From DATBVX01 sp963695985 (GTDB lineage: Bacteria; Pseudomonadota; Gammaproteobacteria; Steroidobacterales; Steroidobacteraceae), in assembly GCA_963695985.1 (NCBI GenBank), contig CAVOIC010000007.1, forward strand, positions 186,001 through 250,000: DNA of 64,000 nucleotides. The letters are read 5' to 3'. Below the pieces are notes generated by a model that did no database searches, was not told where the DNA came from, and saw only the letters and a program-made list of their open reading frames with translations. Below, piece by piece: positions 36,083 to 44,852 of the stretch. The first letter of the stretch is position 1. The number at the start of each line of letters is the position of its first letter. The translations under genes and the position numbers were made by a program.

Positions 36083-36553
36083 TCAGCGTCGCTTGAGCAG
36101 GCGCGCCTTCTCGCGCGCCCAGTCGCGTTCCTTGTCGGTCGCGCGCTTGTCGTGCTGCTTCTTGCCCTTGGCGAGGCCAATCTCGAGCTTGGCGCGCCCA
36201 CTCTTCCAGTACAGCGTGAGCGGTACGACCGTGTAGCCGCGCCGTTCCACGGCCCCGACTAGGTGATCGAGCTGATGGCGGTGCAGAAGGAGCTTGCGAG
36301 TGCGCGTCGGATCGGGATGCACGTGCGTAGACGCAGACGTCAGCGGCGAAAAATGGGCGCCAAAGAGCCACGCCTCGCCGTCGCGCACGAACACGTAACT
36401 TTCCTTCAGCTGCGCGCGCCCAGCCCGCAGGCTCTTGACCTCCCAGCCTTCGAGCGCGAGACCCGCCTCGTAGCGGTCTTCGATGAAGTAGTCGTGACGT
36501 GCCTTGCGATTCTCGGCAATCGTCGGATTGGACTTGTCGGTCGATTCGGGCAT
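36083..36553 (-). CDS. smpB: SsrA-binding protein SmpB
   Basis: A 156-residue OB-fold protein that delivers tmRNA to stalled ribosomes. Family segments include NRKARHDYFIEDRYEAGLAL with EGWEVKSLR, LKESYV, and the C-terminal basic tail GKKQHDKRATDKERDWAREK that reaches the decoding centre. The open frame begins at 36610, but ATG 36553 is where homology begins and avoids overlap with the divergent ratA. ssrA follows on the same strand. Confidence 0.96.
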   Translation of the reverse strand: MPESTDKSNPTIAENRKARHDYFIEDRYEAGLALEGWEVKSLRAGRAQLKESYVFVRDGEAWLFGAHFSPLTSASTHVHPDPTRTRKLLLHRHQLDHLVGAVERRGYTVVPLTLYWKSGRAKLEIGLAKGKKQHDKRATDKERDWAREKARLLKRR

Positions 36554-36572
36554 CGTGCGGTAGCATAACCTC

Positions 36573-37007
36573 GTGCGCCAGATCGATCGCCATGCTCTTG
36601 TGCCCTTCACCGCCGCGCAGATGTATGCGCTGGTCGATGACGTTCCACGTTATCCGCAGTTCCTGCCCTGGTGCCGCAGGGCGGAGGAACTCGAGCGTAC
36701 GCCGGCCGAGGTGGTGGCACGCATGGACGTGCACAAGGGCGCGCTGCACGCCCAGTTCACGACGCGTAACCGCCTGGAGCCAGCCGCCGCTATCCACTTA
36801 CAGCTCATCACTGGACCCTTTCGCACGCTCTCCGGAGCCTGGCGCTTCTCAGCGATCGGTTCCAGCGGCTCGCGGGTGTCGCTGCAGCTGCAGTTCGCCT
36901 TCGCCAACCCACTCAATGCCTGGTTGCTCGAGCCGGTCTTCGAGCACACCTGCAATTCGCTCATCGATGCATTCGTAGCCCGAGCGCAGACGATCTATGG
37001 GCCGTGA
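36573..37007 (+). CDS. ratA: RatA family START-like protein (COQ10 homologue)
   Basis: A 144-residue START/Bet v 1-like protein, beginning at a GTG codon, with YALVDDVPRYPQFLPWCRRA and LNAWLLEPVFEHTCNSLIDAFV, the diagnostic segments of the RatA/COQ10 family. In E. coli RatA was described as an inhibitor of 70S ribosome association, while relatives bind ubiquinone. The role here is not settled. It is divergent from smpB across 19 nt and overlaps rnfH by 11 nt, the usual ratA-rnfH pair. Confidence 0.92.
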   Translation: MRQIDRHALVPFTAAQMYALVDDVPRYPQFLPWCRRAEELERTPAEVVARMDVHKGALHAQFTTRNRLEPAAAIHLQLITGPFRTLSGAWRFSAIGSSGSRVSLQLQFAFANPLNAWLLEPVFEHTCNSLIDAFVARAQTIYGP

Positions 37008-37296
37008 TGCGCGATTGCACTGCGAGGTGGTGTACGCGCGCCCGGACCGGCAATGGGTCATCCCGGTAGTGCTTCCCGACGGCGCCACCGCCATCGATGC
37101 GTTGCGTGCATCGCAGCTCGCCGCGCACTGCCCGGAGGTCGTGCCGGAGTGCGCAACCCTGGGAGTTTTTGGCAAAGTCGTCGTGGCCCATCACCGCTTG
37201 CGCGACGGCGATCGGGTCGAGGTGTATCGACCGCTGGAGTCCGATCCGCGCGAGGCGCGCCGGGCGCGAGTCAGGGCTACTCGTTCAGGGCGGTGA
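36997..37296 (+). CDS. rnfH: RnfH family ubiquitin-like protein
   Basis: A 99-residue beta-grasp protein: CEVVYARPDRQWVIPVVLPDGATAIDALRAS, then LGVFGKVV and DRVEVYRPLESDPREARRAR, the family C-terminal signature. Partner of ratA in a widespread two-gene unit. Biochemical function is unknown. It converges with bamE; their ends overlap by about 12 nt. Confidence 0.92.
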   Translation: MGRDARLHCEVVYARPDRQWVIPVVLPDGATAIDALRASQLAAHCPEVVPECATLGVFGKVVVAHHRLRDGDRVEVYRPLESDPREARRARVRATRSGR

Positions 37297-37704
37297 TGCC
37301 GGCGGGGAGCTGCTCTGCTCGGTGGCAGTTGTCGCCGCGACCTTGCTGCCCGAGTGCCCCGGACGCTCGATGCGCGCGACCTTGTCGTCCTCGAAGTACA
37401 CCGTGACCTGGCGTTCTTCCGGCTTACTGGTGCGGCCGAGCTTGAAGTAGAAGAGATAGTCCCAGCGGTCGCTATCGAACGTATTCGGAACCATGGGCGT
37501 GCCGAGGAGATATCGCACCTGGCTGCGCGTCATGCCCACGCTGAGCTGCTCCAGGGCCTTCGGGTCCAGATAGTTTCCCTGCTGGATGCTGATGCGGTAG
37601 ACGCAGCCGGTGCCGAGCGCGGCCAGGAACAGGCAGGCGACGGCCACCATTACGGCACGAGGTGCAGCGCAAGCGCGCGCGGCGCGATCAGAGGAATACG
37701 TCAT
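37285..37704 (-). CDS. bamE: Outer membrane protein assembly factor BamE
   Basis: Lipoprotein (about 139 aa) of the BAM complex that folds outer-membrane proteins. It has a signal with lipobox LGTGC and the mature sequence VYRISIQQGNYLDPKALEQLSVGMTRSQVRYLLGTP, the SmpA/OmlA signature, with DRWDYLFYF following. A Ser/Pro-rich tail extends beyond the domain. The start is one of several Mets (37704 chosen; 37650 would give a more ordinary signal peptide). It is divergent from fur, a conserved arrangement. Confidence 0.93.
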   Translation of the reverse strand: MTYSSDRAARACAAPRAVMVAVACLFLAALGTGCVYRISIQQGNYLDPKALEQLSVGMTRSQVRYLLGTPMVPNTFDSDRWDYLFYFKLGRTSKPEERQVTVYFEDDKVARIERPGHSGSKVAATTATEQSSSPPASPP

Positions 37705-37799
37705 GGACGGTGGAGCGCGGTCCGGCGGAAGAGGATAATGGGCGCGCATCATAGCGAATTCGACCGCTTCCGGCAGGCGAAGCGGTACCCCCGAGAGGC

Positions 37800-38240
37800 A
37801 TGCACGACATGGAAGGCAAGGACCTGCGCAAGGCGGGACTGAAGGTCACGCTGCCGCGGCTCAAGATCCTCGAGATCCTCGAGCGGACAACCACGCGCCA
37901 CATGAGCGCGGAGGACATCTACAAGACCCTGCTGGAATCGAACGAGGACATCGGGCTGGCCACGGTGTATCGCGTGTTGACCCAGTTCGAGGCTGCTGGA
38001 CTCGTCACCCGCCACCATTTCGAGGATGGAATGGCGGTGTTCGAGCTCAACCAGGGGCCGCACCATGACCATATCGTGTGCATTGACTGCGGGCGCGTGG
38101 AGGAGTTCGTCGATGGCAGCATCGAAGATCGGCAGAACGCTGTGGCGAAGCGCCTCGGATTCGAGATCCGCGACCATTCGCTGATCCTTTACGGCCATTG
38201 CCGGCGCAGCCCGTGCCCGCACAGGAAAACGCGGGAATAA
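37800..38240 (+). CDS. fur: Ferric uptake regulator Fur
   Basis: Iron-responsive repressor, 146 residues. A winged-helix domain (LRKAGLKVTLPRLKILEIL, then ATVYRVLTQFEAAGLV) is followed by a dimerisation domain with metal ligands in HHDHIVCIDCGRVEEF and the second Cys pair in GHCRRSPCPHR. ATG 37800 is preceded by GAGAGG. It is divergent from bamE across about 95 nt. Its target sites in this window were not identified with confidence. Confidence 0.96.
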   Translation: MHDMEGKDLRKAGLKVTLPRLKILEILERTTTRHMSAEDIYKTLLESNEDIGLATVYRVLTQFEAAGLVTRHHFEDGMAVFELNQGPHHDHIVCIDCGRVEEFVDGSIEDRQNAVAKRLGFEIRDHSLILYGHCRRSPCPHRKTRE

Positions 38241-38258
38241 CGTCCTGAGACTTCACAG

Positions 38259-39945
38259 CTAGCTCTGCGCGCGCGTCGCGGCGCGCTTGAGCATGTCGCG
38301 TGCGTGGTCACGCGCCTTCTGGGTGATCTCCACTCCGCCGAGCATCCGCGCCAGTTCCTCGACGCGCTCCGGCCCGCGCAGCTCGTGGAGCGCGGTGCGT
38401 GTGCTGCGCCCATCGGTGAGCTTGACGACGCGCACGTGATGATCCGCCTGGCTGGCAACCTGCGGCAGATGCGTTACGCACAGCACCTGCGTGCGTTGCG
38501 CCAGTTGTCCTAGCTGCCGGCCGACGATTTCGGCCACGCCGCCGCCCACGCCTGCATCGACCTCATCGAATACGAGGCAGGGCGTGAGTGCCTTGCCCGC
38601 TGCGGCCACCTGCACCGCGAGGCTGATGCGCGAAAGTTCACCGCCTGAAGCGACGCGCACCAGCGGCTTCAACGGCTGGCCTGGATTGGGGCTGACCGTG
38701 AATTCGATTTCATCTCTGCCCTGCGGCTGTGGGTCGCCGGTGTCCGAGCTGGCCACTACGGCCTCGAATCGCCCGCCGGCCATGCCCAGGCTCTGCATGA
38801 GCTGTGTGACTTCGCGGGTCAACTTCGCGCCAGCCTTACGCCGCGCGGACGACAGGGACTGCGCGGCGCGATCGTAGGCCGCACGGGCCGCGTCGACTTC
38901 GCGGGCCGTCGCTTCGACCGTCGAGGCGTGTGACTCGAGGGCATGCAGCTCGTGGCTCAGACGATCGAGGTGAGCGGGCAACTCGTCCGGCGCCAGGCGG
39001 TGCTTGCGCGACAGCTCCTCGATTGCTCGCAACACGCCGTTCCACCCAGTCCTGGCGTTGCGGATCCATGTCCAGCGAATCAAGGTAGTGACGCAGCGCT
39101 CCGGAAGCCTCTCGGATCGCGATCCCGGCTTCGGCTAAGAGCTGTTCCGTACCCGCGAGGCGCGCGTCGAGGGCGGTCAGACCCCGCAGTATTCCCTGTG
39201 CTCGGCCGACCGCGAGTCCGGCGTTGACTGATTCGGCTTCGTCGATCAGCTCGATGACCTGCTGGGCGCCTTCCGCGAGCCGCCCGCTGTTCGCCAGCCG
39301 TCGCTGCTCGGCGAAGAGCTCCGGAAGCTCGTCGGACTTGAGAGCCAGAGCCTCCAGCTCACGGACCTGATAGCGCAAGAGCTCGAGCCGCGCATCGCGA
39401 TCACGCCCGGCCGCCTCGAGCGCGGCGAGCCGGGTGCGGCACTCCTGCCAGGTTTCGAAGGCGGCGCCGACCTGCTCGACCAGCTCTTCGTGGCGGCCAT
39501 GAGCGTCAAGGAGCGAGCGCTGTGCTGGCCGACGCAGCAGCGCGAGGAATTCCTGCTGACCATGGATATCGACCAGTACCTCGCCGAGCTCGCGCAAGGT
39601 CTGCAGCGGCACCGGACGTCCATTGATGAACGCTCGCGAGCGCCCGTCGTTCGACAATACGCGCCGCAGAATGCACTCGCCGTCGCTCTCGATGGCCTGG
39701 GATTCGAGCCAGTGTCGCAGCCCCGGTTGGGAGCGCAGGTCGAAGGTGGCCGAGATCTCAGCGCGCTCCGCCCCGGTGCGAATTGCATCGCTGCTCGCGC
39801 GCCCGCCGGCGGCCAGCGCGAGGGCGTCGACGACGATGGACTTGCCCGCGCCGGTCTCCCCGGTCAGCGCGGAGAGGCCAGAGCCGAACTCGAGCTCGAT
39901 CTCATCGATGATCGCGAAATCGCGGATCCGCAAGTACGTGAGCAC
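38259..39945 (-). CDS. recN: DNA repair protein RecN, reading frame broken
   Basis: SMC-like ATPase in double-strand-break repair, about 562 codons in total (E. coli 553 aa). The N-terminal part (39945 down to about 39035) holds the Walker A region (LSALTGETGAGKSIVVDALALAAGG) and the first coiled coil. The C-terminal part, in another frame from about 39035, continues AIEELSRKHRLAPDELPAHL through the second coiled coil to RVASGGELSRISLAVQV (signature) and CLVFDEVDAGVGGGVAE (Walker B). Losing one base near 39028-39036 restores VERRLRAIEEL. nadK lies 12 nt upstream on the same strand. The break may be a sequence error. Confidence 0.92.
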
Positions 39946-39957
39946 GGGCCGAAGCCT

Positions 39958-40878
39958 TCAACGCTCCGAAGGCTGCGGCCCGGCCGCGGGCGCGCCATCG
40001 TAGCCACCGCGCCCCCAATGGAGCTTGGAGCGCAGCAGGCGGAAGTAGTCGTAGCCCGGGGGGTGGATCAGCGTGACCTGGTGGCGTGAGGCGACGATCT
40101 GCAGTCGATCGCCCGGCGCGAGCTCGCCGAGCTCGGTGCCGTCGCACAGCACCTGCCCGCGCGTGTCCGCCCGCTCCATGAGCCGCAGCTCAATAGTGGC
40201 GTCGGCGGGCACTACGATCGGCCGGTCGCTGAGGGTATGGGGAGAAATGGGTACCAGAACGACCGCAGCCAGGCGCGGCTGCACGATGGGGCCCCCACAG
40301 GACAGCGCATACGCCGTCGAGCCCGTCGCAGAGGCCACGATCAGGCCATCCGCGCCGTGCGTATTCACGTACTGGCCGTCGATCCAGGTTTCGAAGTCGA
40401 GCATGCGGCCCGTTTCCCACTTTTGCATGACGACATCGTTGAGTGCGGGGAGCGTGCCCAGTACCCGCCCATTACGGTTCAGTCTTGCTTCGAGCAGAGA
40501 GCGGCGATCCTCGGTGAATTTTCCCGCGAGGACATCATCCAGGCGCTCCAGCATGTCGTCCGGTGAGACATCGGTGAGGAATCCGAGGCGCCCGCGATTC
40601 ACGCCCAGCAGCGGCACGCTGCGGCCGATGACCAGGCGCGAGGCAAACAGCATGGTGCCATCACCGCCGATCGCGATCAGCAGGTCGGCGCGCTCGACGA
40701 AGGCCTGCGGATCGAACCGCACGACCACGGTCGGGCCGAAGTCGAGGCTGCCGTTGCGATCGACCAGAACCTCGCCACCGCGCCCCGTCAGGTGCTTCGC
40801 CAGGGTGCGCATGCTGTCCGCGACACGCGCGTCGGTGTCCCGGCCTACCAGCGCGAAGGAGCGGAAGGAACTGGCCAT
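39958..40878 (-). CDS. nadK: NAD kinase
   Basis: Phosphorylates NAD to NADP using ATP. The 306-residue protein starts MASSFRSFALVGR and carries the GGDGTMLFASRLV ATP-binding motif near 75-87, GVNRGRLGFLTDV, and the NDVV and TGSTAYALSCGGPI substrate regions. ATG 40878 is preferred to an upstream in-frame start at 40902. recN follows after 12 nt; the nadK-recN pair next to hrcA/grpE is common in gammaproteobacteria. Confidence 0.95.
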   Translation of the reverse strand: MASSFRSFALVGRDTDARVADSMRTLAKHLTGRGGEVLVDRNGSLDFGPTVVVRFDPQAFVERADLLIAIGGDGTMLFASRLVIGRSVPLLGVNRGRLGFLTDVSPDDMLERLDDVLAGKFTEDRRSLLEARLNRNGRVLGTLPALNDVVMQKWETGRMLDFETWIDGQYVNTHGADGLIVASATGSTAYALSCGGPIVQPRLAAVVLVPISPHTLSDRPIVVPADATIELRLMERADTRGQVLCDGTELGELAPGDRLQIVASRHQVTLIHPPGYDYFRLLRSKLHWGRGGYDGAPAAGPQPSER

Positions 40879-41030
40879 GGGCTTTTCGCGGTCTCTTACC
40901 ACTTCGGCTCCAGCCGGCCACGGCGGACTTGCTACGGGTTTGTCCAGCTTGACTTCGCCGAACGCGCACTGTTAGTTATCGGCACGCGCCGCCAGAATCA
41001 GGTAGCTGAATATACAGAGTGTTGACGTCC

Positions 41031-42089
41031 ATGCCGACAGAAGCTGGCGATGACCTTCTGAACGAGCGGGCACAGCACCTGCTCAGGATCCTCATCGAGA
41101 GCTACATCCGTGACGGTCAGCCGGTAGGCTCGCGCACGCTGTCGCGCGAATCGGGCCTGAACCTGAGCTCGGCCACGATCCGCAACGTGATGGCAGACCT
41201 GGAGGGCCTCGGCTTCGTGACCTCGCCGCACACCTCGGCCGGACGCATTCCCACCGACAAGGGCTACCGGCTGTTCGTCGATTCGCTCCTCAAGCTGCAA
41301 CCCCTCAATGCACCGGAGGTCGCTGACCTGCAGCGTCGGCTGGAAGAGCACAGCGATGAGCCGAAGGCACTGGTAGCGACCGCATCGCAGATGCTGTCGA
41401 CGATCACACGCCTCGCCGGCGTGGTCACGATCCCACGCCAGTCGCAGGCCGCAGTCAGCCAGATCGAGTTCGTGGGGCTCTCCGACGATCGGGTTCTGAC
41501 GATCCTGGTGGTCGGTGGCAGAGAGGTTGAGAACCGCATCGTGCACCTTGAGCGACACTACTCGCCGGACGAGCTGAGGCGTGCCGCCAGCTATCTGAAC
41601 GACCAGGTACGCGACCGGACCCTGGCCGACGTGCGGGCGGAGCTTCTGGCGCAGCTCCACGAAACGCGTCAGAGCCTCAACCAGTTGATGCTCGATGCGA
41701 TTCAGCTGGCGCAACACGTGGTGGACTCGGGCGAGCGCGGAGTGGCCGGTTATGTCATTGCCGGCGAGACCAACCTGATGGGTTTTGCTGAGCTCTCCAA
41801 CGTGGAGAAACTACGGCGGCTGTTCGAAGCCTTCAACGAGAAACGCGACATCCTGCACCTGCTGGACCAGAGCTTGCGGGCGGAAGGTGTGCAGATCTTC
41901 ATCGGCCAGGAATCGGGCTACACGATTCTGGACGACTGCAGCGTCGTGACAGCGCCCTACACGCTCGGCAATGAGGTCGTGGGGGTGCTGGGCGTGATCG
42001 GCCCCACGCGCATGGCCTATGAGAGGGTCATCCCCATCGTCGACATCACCGCGCGGCTCCTCGGTACCGCCTTGAATTCGCGTCGCTGA
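41031..42089 (+). CDS. hrcA: Heat-inducible transcription repressor HrcA
   Basis: A 352-residue repressor of class I heat-shock genes that needs GroEL for activity. The N-terminal winged helix contains LLRILIESYIRDGQPVGSRTLSRES and SSATIRNVMADLEGLGFV. The C-terminal part contains YVIAGETNLMGF and YTLGNEVVGVLGVIGPTRMAY. No CIRCE inverted repeat is visible upstream of hrcA, grpE or dnaK in this window, so its targets are presumably elsewhere (for example groESL). ATG 41031 chosen over GTG 41019. Confidence 0.94.
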   Translation: MPTEAGDDLLNERAQHLLRILIESYIRDGQPVGSRTLSRESGLNLSSATIRNVMADLEGLGFVTSPHTSAGRIPTDKGYRLFVDSLLKLQPLNAPEVADLQRRLEEHSDEPKALVATASQMLSTITRLAGVVTIPRQSQAAVSQIEFVGLSDDRVLTILVVGGREVENRIVHLERHYSPDELRRAASYLNDQVRDRTLADVRAELLAQLHETRQSLNQLMLDAIQLAQHVVDSGERGVAGYVIAGETNLMGFAELSNVEKLRRLFEAFNEKRDILHLLDQSLRAEGVQIFIGQESGYTILDDCSVVTAPYTLGNEVVGVLGVIGPTRMAYERVIPIVDITARLLGTALNSRR

Positions 42090-42168
42090 ACCCGATTTTC
42101 GGCTGGTCGCTGGTATCCTTACCGGCCGCACTTCGTACCTGCCTTACCGACCGGCCAGGAGATTCTCG

Positions 42169-42750
42169 ATGACCAACAGGGCCCACAAGGACGCCGAGCG
42201 CGCTGACCCTGATGCGAACGCGCAGTTCGACCCGGAAACGACGACCGTGCTCCCAGATGATTCCGCTGTAGCGACGACCGCCAGACCGGAAGAGCTCGCC
42301 GCCGCGCTGGCTGGCGCCCAGGCCAAGGCCGAGGAGAACTGGAACAGCTACCTGCGCGCGGTCGCCGAGCTCGACAACGTGCGCAAGCGCCACGCGCGTG
42401 ATCTCGACAATGCCGTGAAGTTCGGCCTCGAGAAGTTTGCCGCCGAGTTGCTCGAAGTGCGCGACAGCCTGGAGATGGGCCTGGAGGCGGGCGAAAAGGC
42501 CGATGCGCGCAGCCTCCTCGCCGGCAAGGAGGCGACCCTGCGGCTGCTGAAAAAGGCCTTCGACAAGCAGGGCATCGTTGAGATCAATCCCCTGGGCGAG
42601 CCCTTCGACCCGCAGCTGCACGAAGCGATGGCGATGCAGGAATCGGCGAGCGCCGAGCCCAATACGGTCCTGCAGGTGGTCCAGAAGGGGTACCAGCTCA
42701 ATGGGCGTCTGTTGCGCCCTGCAAGGGTCATCGTTGCCCGAACGCCTTGA
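42169..42750 (+). CDS. grpE: Nucleotide exchange factor GrpE
   Basis: Cochaperone that releases ADP from DnaK. The 193-residue protein has an acidic disordered start, a long coiled coil (about 45-100, with AKAEENWNSYLRAVAELDNV and RKR) and the C-terminal beta domain (GEPFDPQLHEAMAMQE, VVQKGYQLNGRLLRPARVIV). AGGAG lies 8 nt before the ATG. The final codons overlap a sigma-32-type promoter for dnaK. Confidence 0.96.
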   Translation: MTNRAHKDAERADPDANAQFDPETTTVLPDDSAVATTARPEELAAALAGAQAKAEENWNSYLRAVAELDNVRKRHARDLDNAVKFGLEKFAAELLEVRDSLEMGLEAGEKADARSLLAGKEATLRLLKKAFDKQGIVEINPLGEPFDPQLHEAMAMQESASAEPNTVLQVVQKGYQLNGRLLRPARVIVARTP

Positions 42751-42774
42751 AACACAGGCCGCCTTCCCCATCAT
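42746..42774 (+). promoter_or_regulatory. Sigma-32 heat-shock promoter for dnaK
   Basis: CTTGAAA at 42746-42752 is followed after 13 nt by CCCCATCAT at 42766-42774, an essentially perfect match to the RpoH consensus (CTTGAAA, 12-14 nt, CCCCATNT). The -35 overlaps the grpE stop codon. A start point near 42781 would leave about 37 nt before dnaK. dnaK can thus be induced separately from hrcA and grpE. Confidence 0.85.
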
Positions 42775-42817
42775 GCCGTTGAGGGTTCGAATCAGTCTTT
42801 CGAGGAGTCATTAAGTC

Positions 42818-44764
42818 ATGGCCAAGACCATCGGTATCGACCTGGGCACGACCAATTCGTGCGTCGCCCTCATGGAAGGCGGCAAGCCCAGGGTCATCGA
42901 AAACAGCGAGGGTGATCGCACTACGCCGTCGATCGTCGCCTTCACCAAGGACAACGAAGTGTTGGTCGGCCAGTCGGCCAAGCGCCAGGCCGTGACCAAC
43001 CCCCAGAACACCCTGTTCGCCATCAAGCGGCTCATCGGCCGCAAGTTCACCGATGAAGTCGTACAGAAAGACATCGGCATGGTGCCGTACAAGGTCGTCA
43101 AGGCGGACAACGGCGACGCCTGGGTCGAGGTGAACGGCAAGAAGATGGCACCGCCTGAGATCTCGGCGCGCGTCCTGATGAAGATGAAGAAGACCGCCGA
43201 GGACTATCTGGGCGAGACCGTGACCGAAGCCGTCGTCACGGTGCCGGCCTACTTCAACGACTCGCAGCGCCAGGCGACCAAGGATGCCGGCCGCATCGCG
43301 GGTCTCAACGTCAAGCGCATTATCAACGAGCCGACTGCGGCGGCGCTGGCCTATGGCCTCGACAAGACCGGCGGTGATCGCAAGATCGCCGTGTACGACC
43401 TTGGAGGTGGCACCTTCGATATTTCCATCATCGAGATCGCCGAGATCGACGGCGAGCGCCAGTTCGAGGTGCTGTCGACGAATGGCGATACCTTTCTGGG
43501 CGGCGAGGACTTTGACCTGCGCGTGATCAACTTCATCGCCGAGGAATTCAAGAAGGAAAGTGGCGTGGACGTGCGGCGCGACCCGCTCGCCATGCAGCGC
43601 CTCAAGGAAGCATCAGAGAAGGCGAAGATCGAGCTGTCCTCGAGCCAGCAGACTGACGTCAACCTGCCGTACATCACGGCAGATGCGAGCGGCCCGAAGC
43701 ACCTCAATGTCCGGCTGACGCGTGCCAAGCTCGAGTCGCTGGTTGAGGATCTGGTGCAGAAGACCATCGGACCGTGCAAGACGGCTCTCAAGGACGCCGG
43801 CCTTGCGGTCAACGAGGTCGGCGAGGTGATCCTGGTCGGTGGCCAGACGCGTATGCCGCTGGTGCAGAAGGTGGTCCGCGACCTGTTCGGCAAGGAGCCG
43901 CGCAAGGACGTGAACCCGGACGAAGCGGTCGCAGTGGGTGCTGCGATTCAGGCCGGCGTGCTCGCGGGCGACGTCAAGGACGTGCTGCTGCTCGACGTGA
44001 CTCCGCTCTCGCTCGGAATCGAGACCCTGGGTGGCGTGATGACCAAGCTCATCGAGAAGAACACCACCATTCCGACCAAGGCGACGCAGACGTTCTCGAC
44101 CGCGGACGACAACCAGACCGCGGTGACGATCCACGTGTTGCAGGGCGAACGCGAGCGCGCGAGCGACAACAAGTCGCTCGGCCGCTTCGACCTGGCGGAC
44201 ATCCCGCCGGCACCGCGCGGCCTGCCGCAGATCGAGGTCACCTTCGACATCGATGCGAACGGAATTCTCAACGTCTCGGCGAAGGACAAGGCGACCGGCA
44301 AGGAACAGCGCATCGTGATCAAGGCCTCGAGCGGCCTCAACGAGCAGGAAATCCAGCGCATGGTCAAGGACGCCGAGGCGCATGCCGAAGAGGACAAGCG
44401 CTTCCGCGAGTTAGTGGATGTACGTAATCGCGGCGATGCGTTGCTGCACGCGACGGAGAAATCGCTAAAGGATCTCGGCGAGAAGGTCAGCTCGGAAGAG
44501 CGCTACAAGATTGAGACCGCGATTTCGGCGCTCAAGACAGCGCTGAGCGGTGAGAGCAAGGACGCGATCGAGTCCCGAACGCAGGAGCTGGCACAAGCTT
44601 CGGCCGCATTGGCCCAGCGCGCCTACGCTCAGCCGGGCGGTGAGGGTGCGCAGGCGGCGGATGCGGGGACAGCTGCGGGCGGCGGCAGTAGCACCGGCGG
44701 CAAGGACGATGTGCTCGATGCCGAGTTCGAGGAAGTGAAGGACAAGGGCCGCAAGAGCTCATAA
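42818..44764 (+). CDS. dnaK: Chaperone DnaK (Hsp70)
   Basis: A 648-residue ATP-dependent chaperone. It has the actin-like ATPase domain (GIDLGTTNSCVA at 6-17, VYDLGGGTFDISI near 195, ILVGGQTRMPLVQ near 340), the linker DVLLLDVTPLSLG, a beta-sandwich substrate domain, and a helical lid ending in a Gly/Ala-rich tail with DVLDAEFEEVKD. An AGGAGTC site precedes the ATG. It is driven by a sigma-32 promoter and followed by a hairpin before dnaJ. Confidence 0.98.
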   Translation: MAKTIGIDLGTTNSCVALMEGGKPRVIENSEGDRTTPSIVAFTKDNEVLVGQSAKRQAVTNPQNTLFAIKRLIGRKFTDEVVQKDIGMVPYKVVKADNGDAWVEVNGKKMAPPEISARVLMKMKKTAEDYLGETVTEAVVTVPAYFNDSQRQATKDAGRIAGLNVKRIINEPTAAALAYGLDKTGGDRKIAVYDLGGGTFDISIIEIAEIDGERQFEVLSTNGDTFLGGEDFDLRVINFIAEEFKKESGVDVRRDPLAMQRLKEASEKAKIELSSSQQTDVNLPYITADASGPKHLNVRLTRAKLESLVEDLVQKTIGPCKTALKDAGLAVNEVGEVILVGGQTRMPLVQKVVRDLFGKEPRKDVNPDEAVAVGAAIQAGVLAGDVKDVLLLDVTPLSLGIETLGGVMTKLIEKNTTIPTKATQTFSTADDNQTAVTIHVLQGERERASDNKSLGRFDLADIPPAPRGLPQIEVTFDIDANGILNVSAKDKATGKEQRIVIKASSGLNEQEIQRMVKDAEAHAEEDKRFRELVDVRNRGDALLHATEKSLKDLGEKVSSEERYKIETAISALKTALSGESKDAIESRTQELAQASAALAQRAYAQPGGEGAQAADAGTAAGGGSSTGGKDDVLDAEFEEVKDKGRKSS

Positions 44765-44792
44765 GGGGCTCCTGCGGTTATCCGGGATGAAT

Positions 44793-44827
44793 GGCCGCCG
44801 CGGACTCGCAAGGGTTCCGCGGCGGTC
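44793..44827 (+). terminator. Hairpin between dnaK and dnaJ
   Basis: GCCGCCGCGGA (44794-44804) pairs with TCCGCGGCGGT (44816-44826) around an 11-nt loop, giving a very stable GC stem. No U-tract follows, so it is more likely an RNA-stabilising or partial-attenuation structure lowering dnaJ relative to dnaK than a full terminator. Confidence 0.5.
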
Positions 44828-44852
44828 GCACGTTTGAAGGGTCGGCGGCGCA

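Noticed and set aside
41031..42817. CIRCE operator expected near hrcA/grpE/dnaK
   Set aside because: No TTAGCACTC-N9-GAGTGCTAA or close variant could be found in the intergenic gaps.
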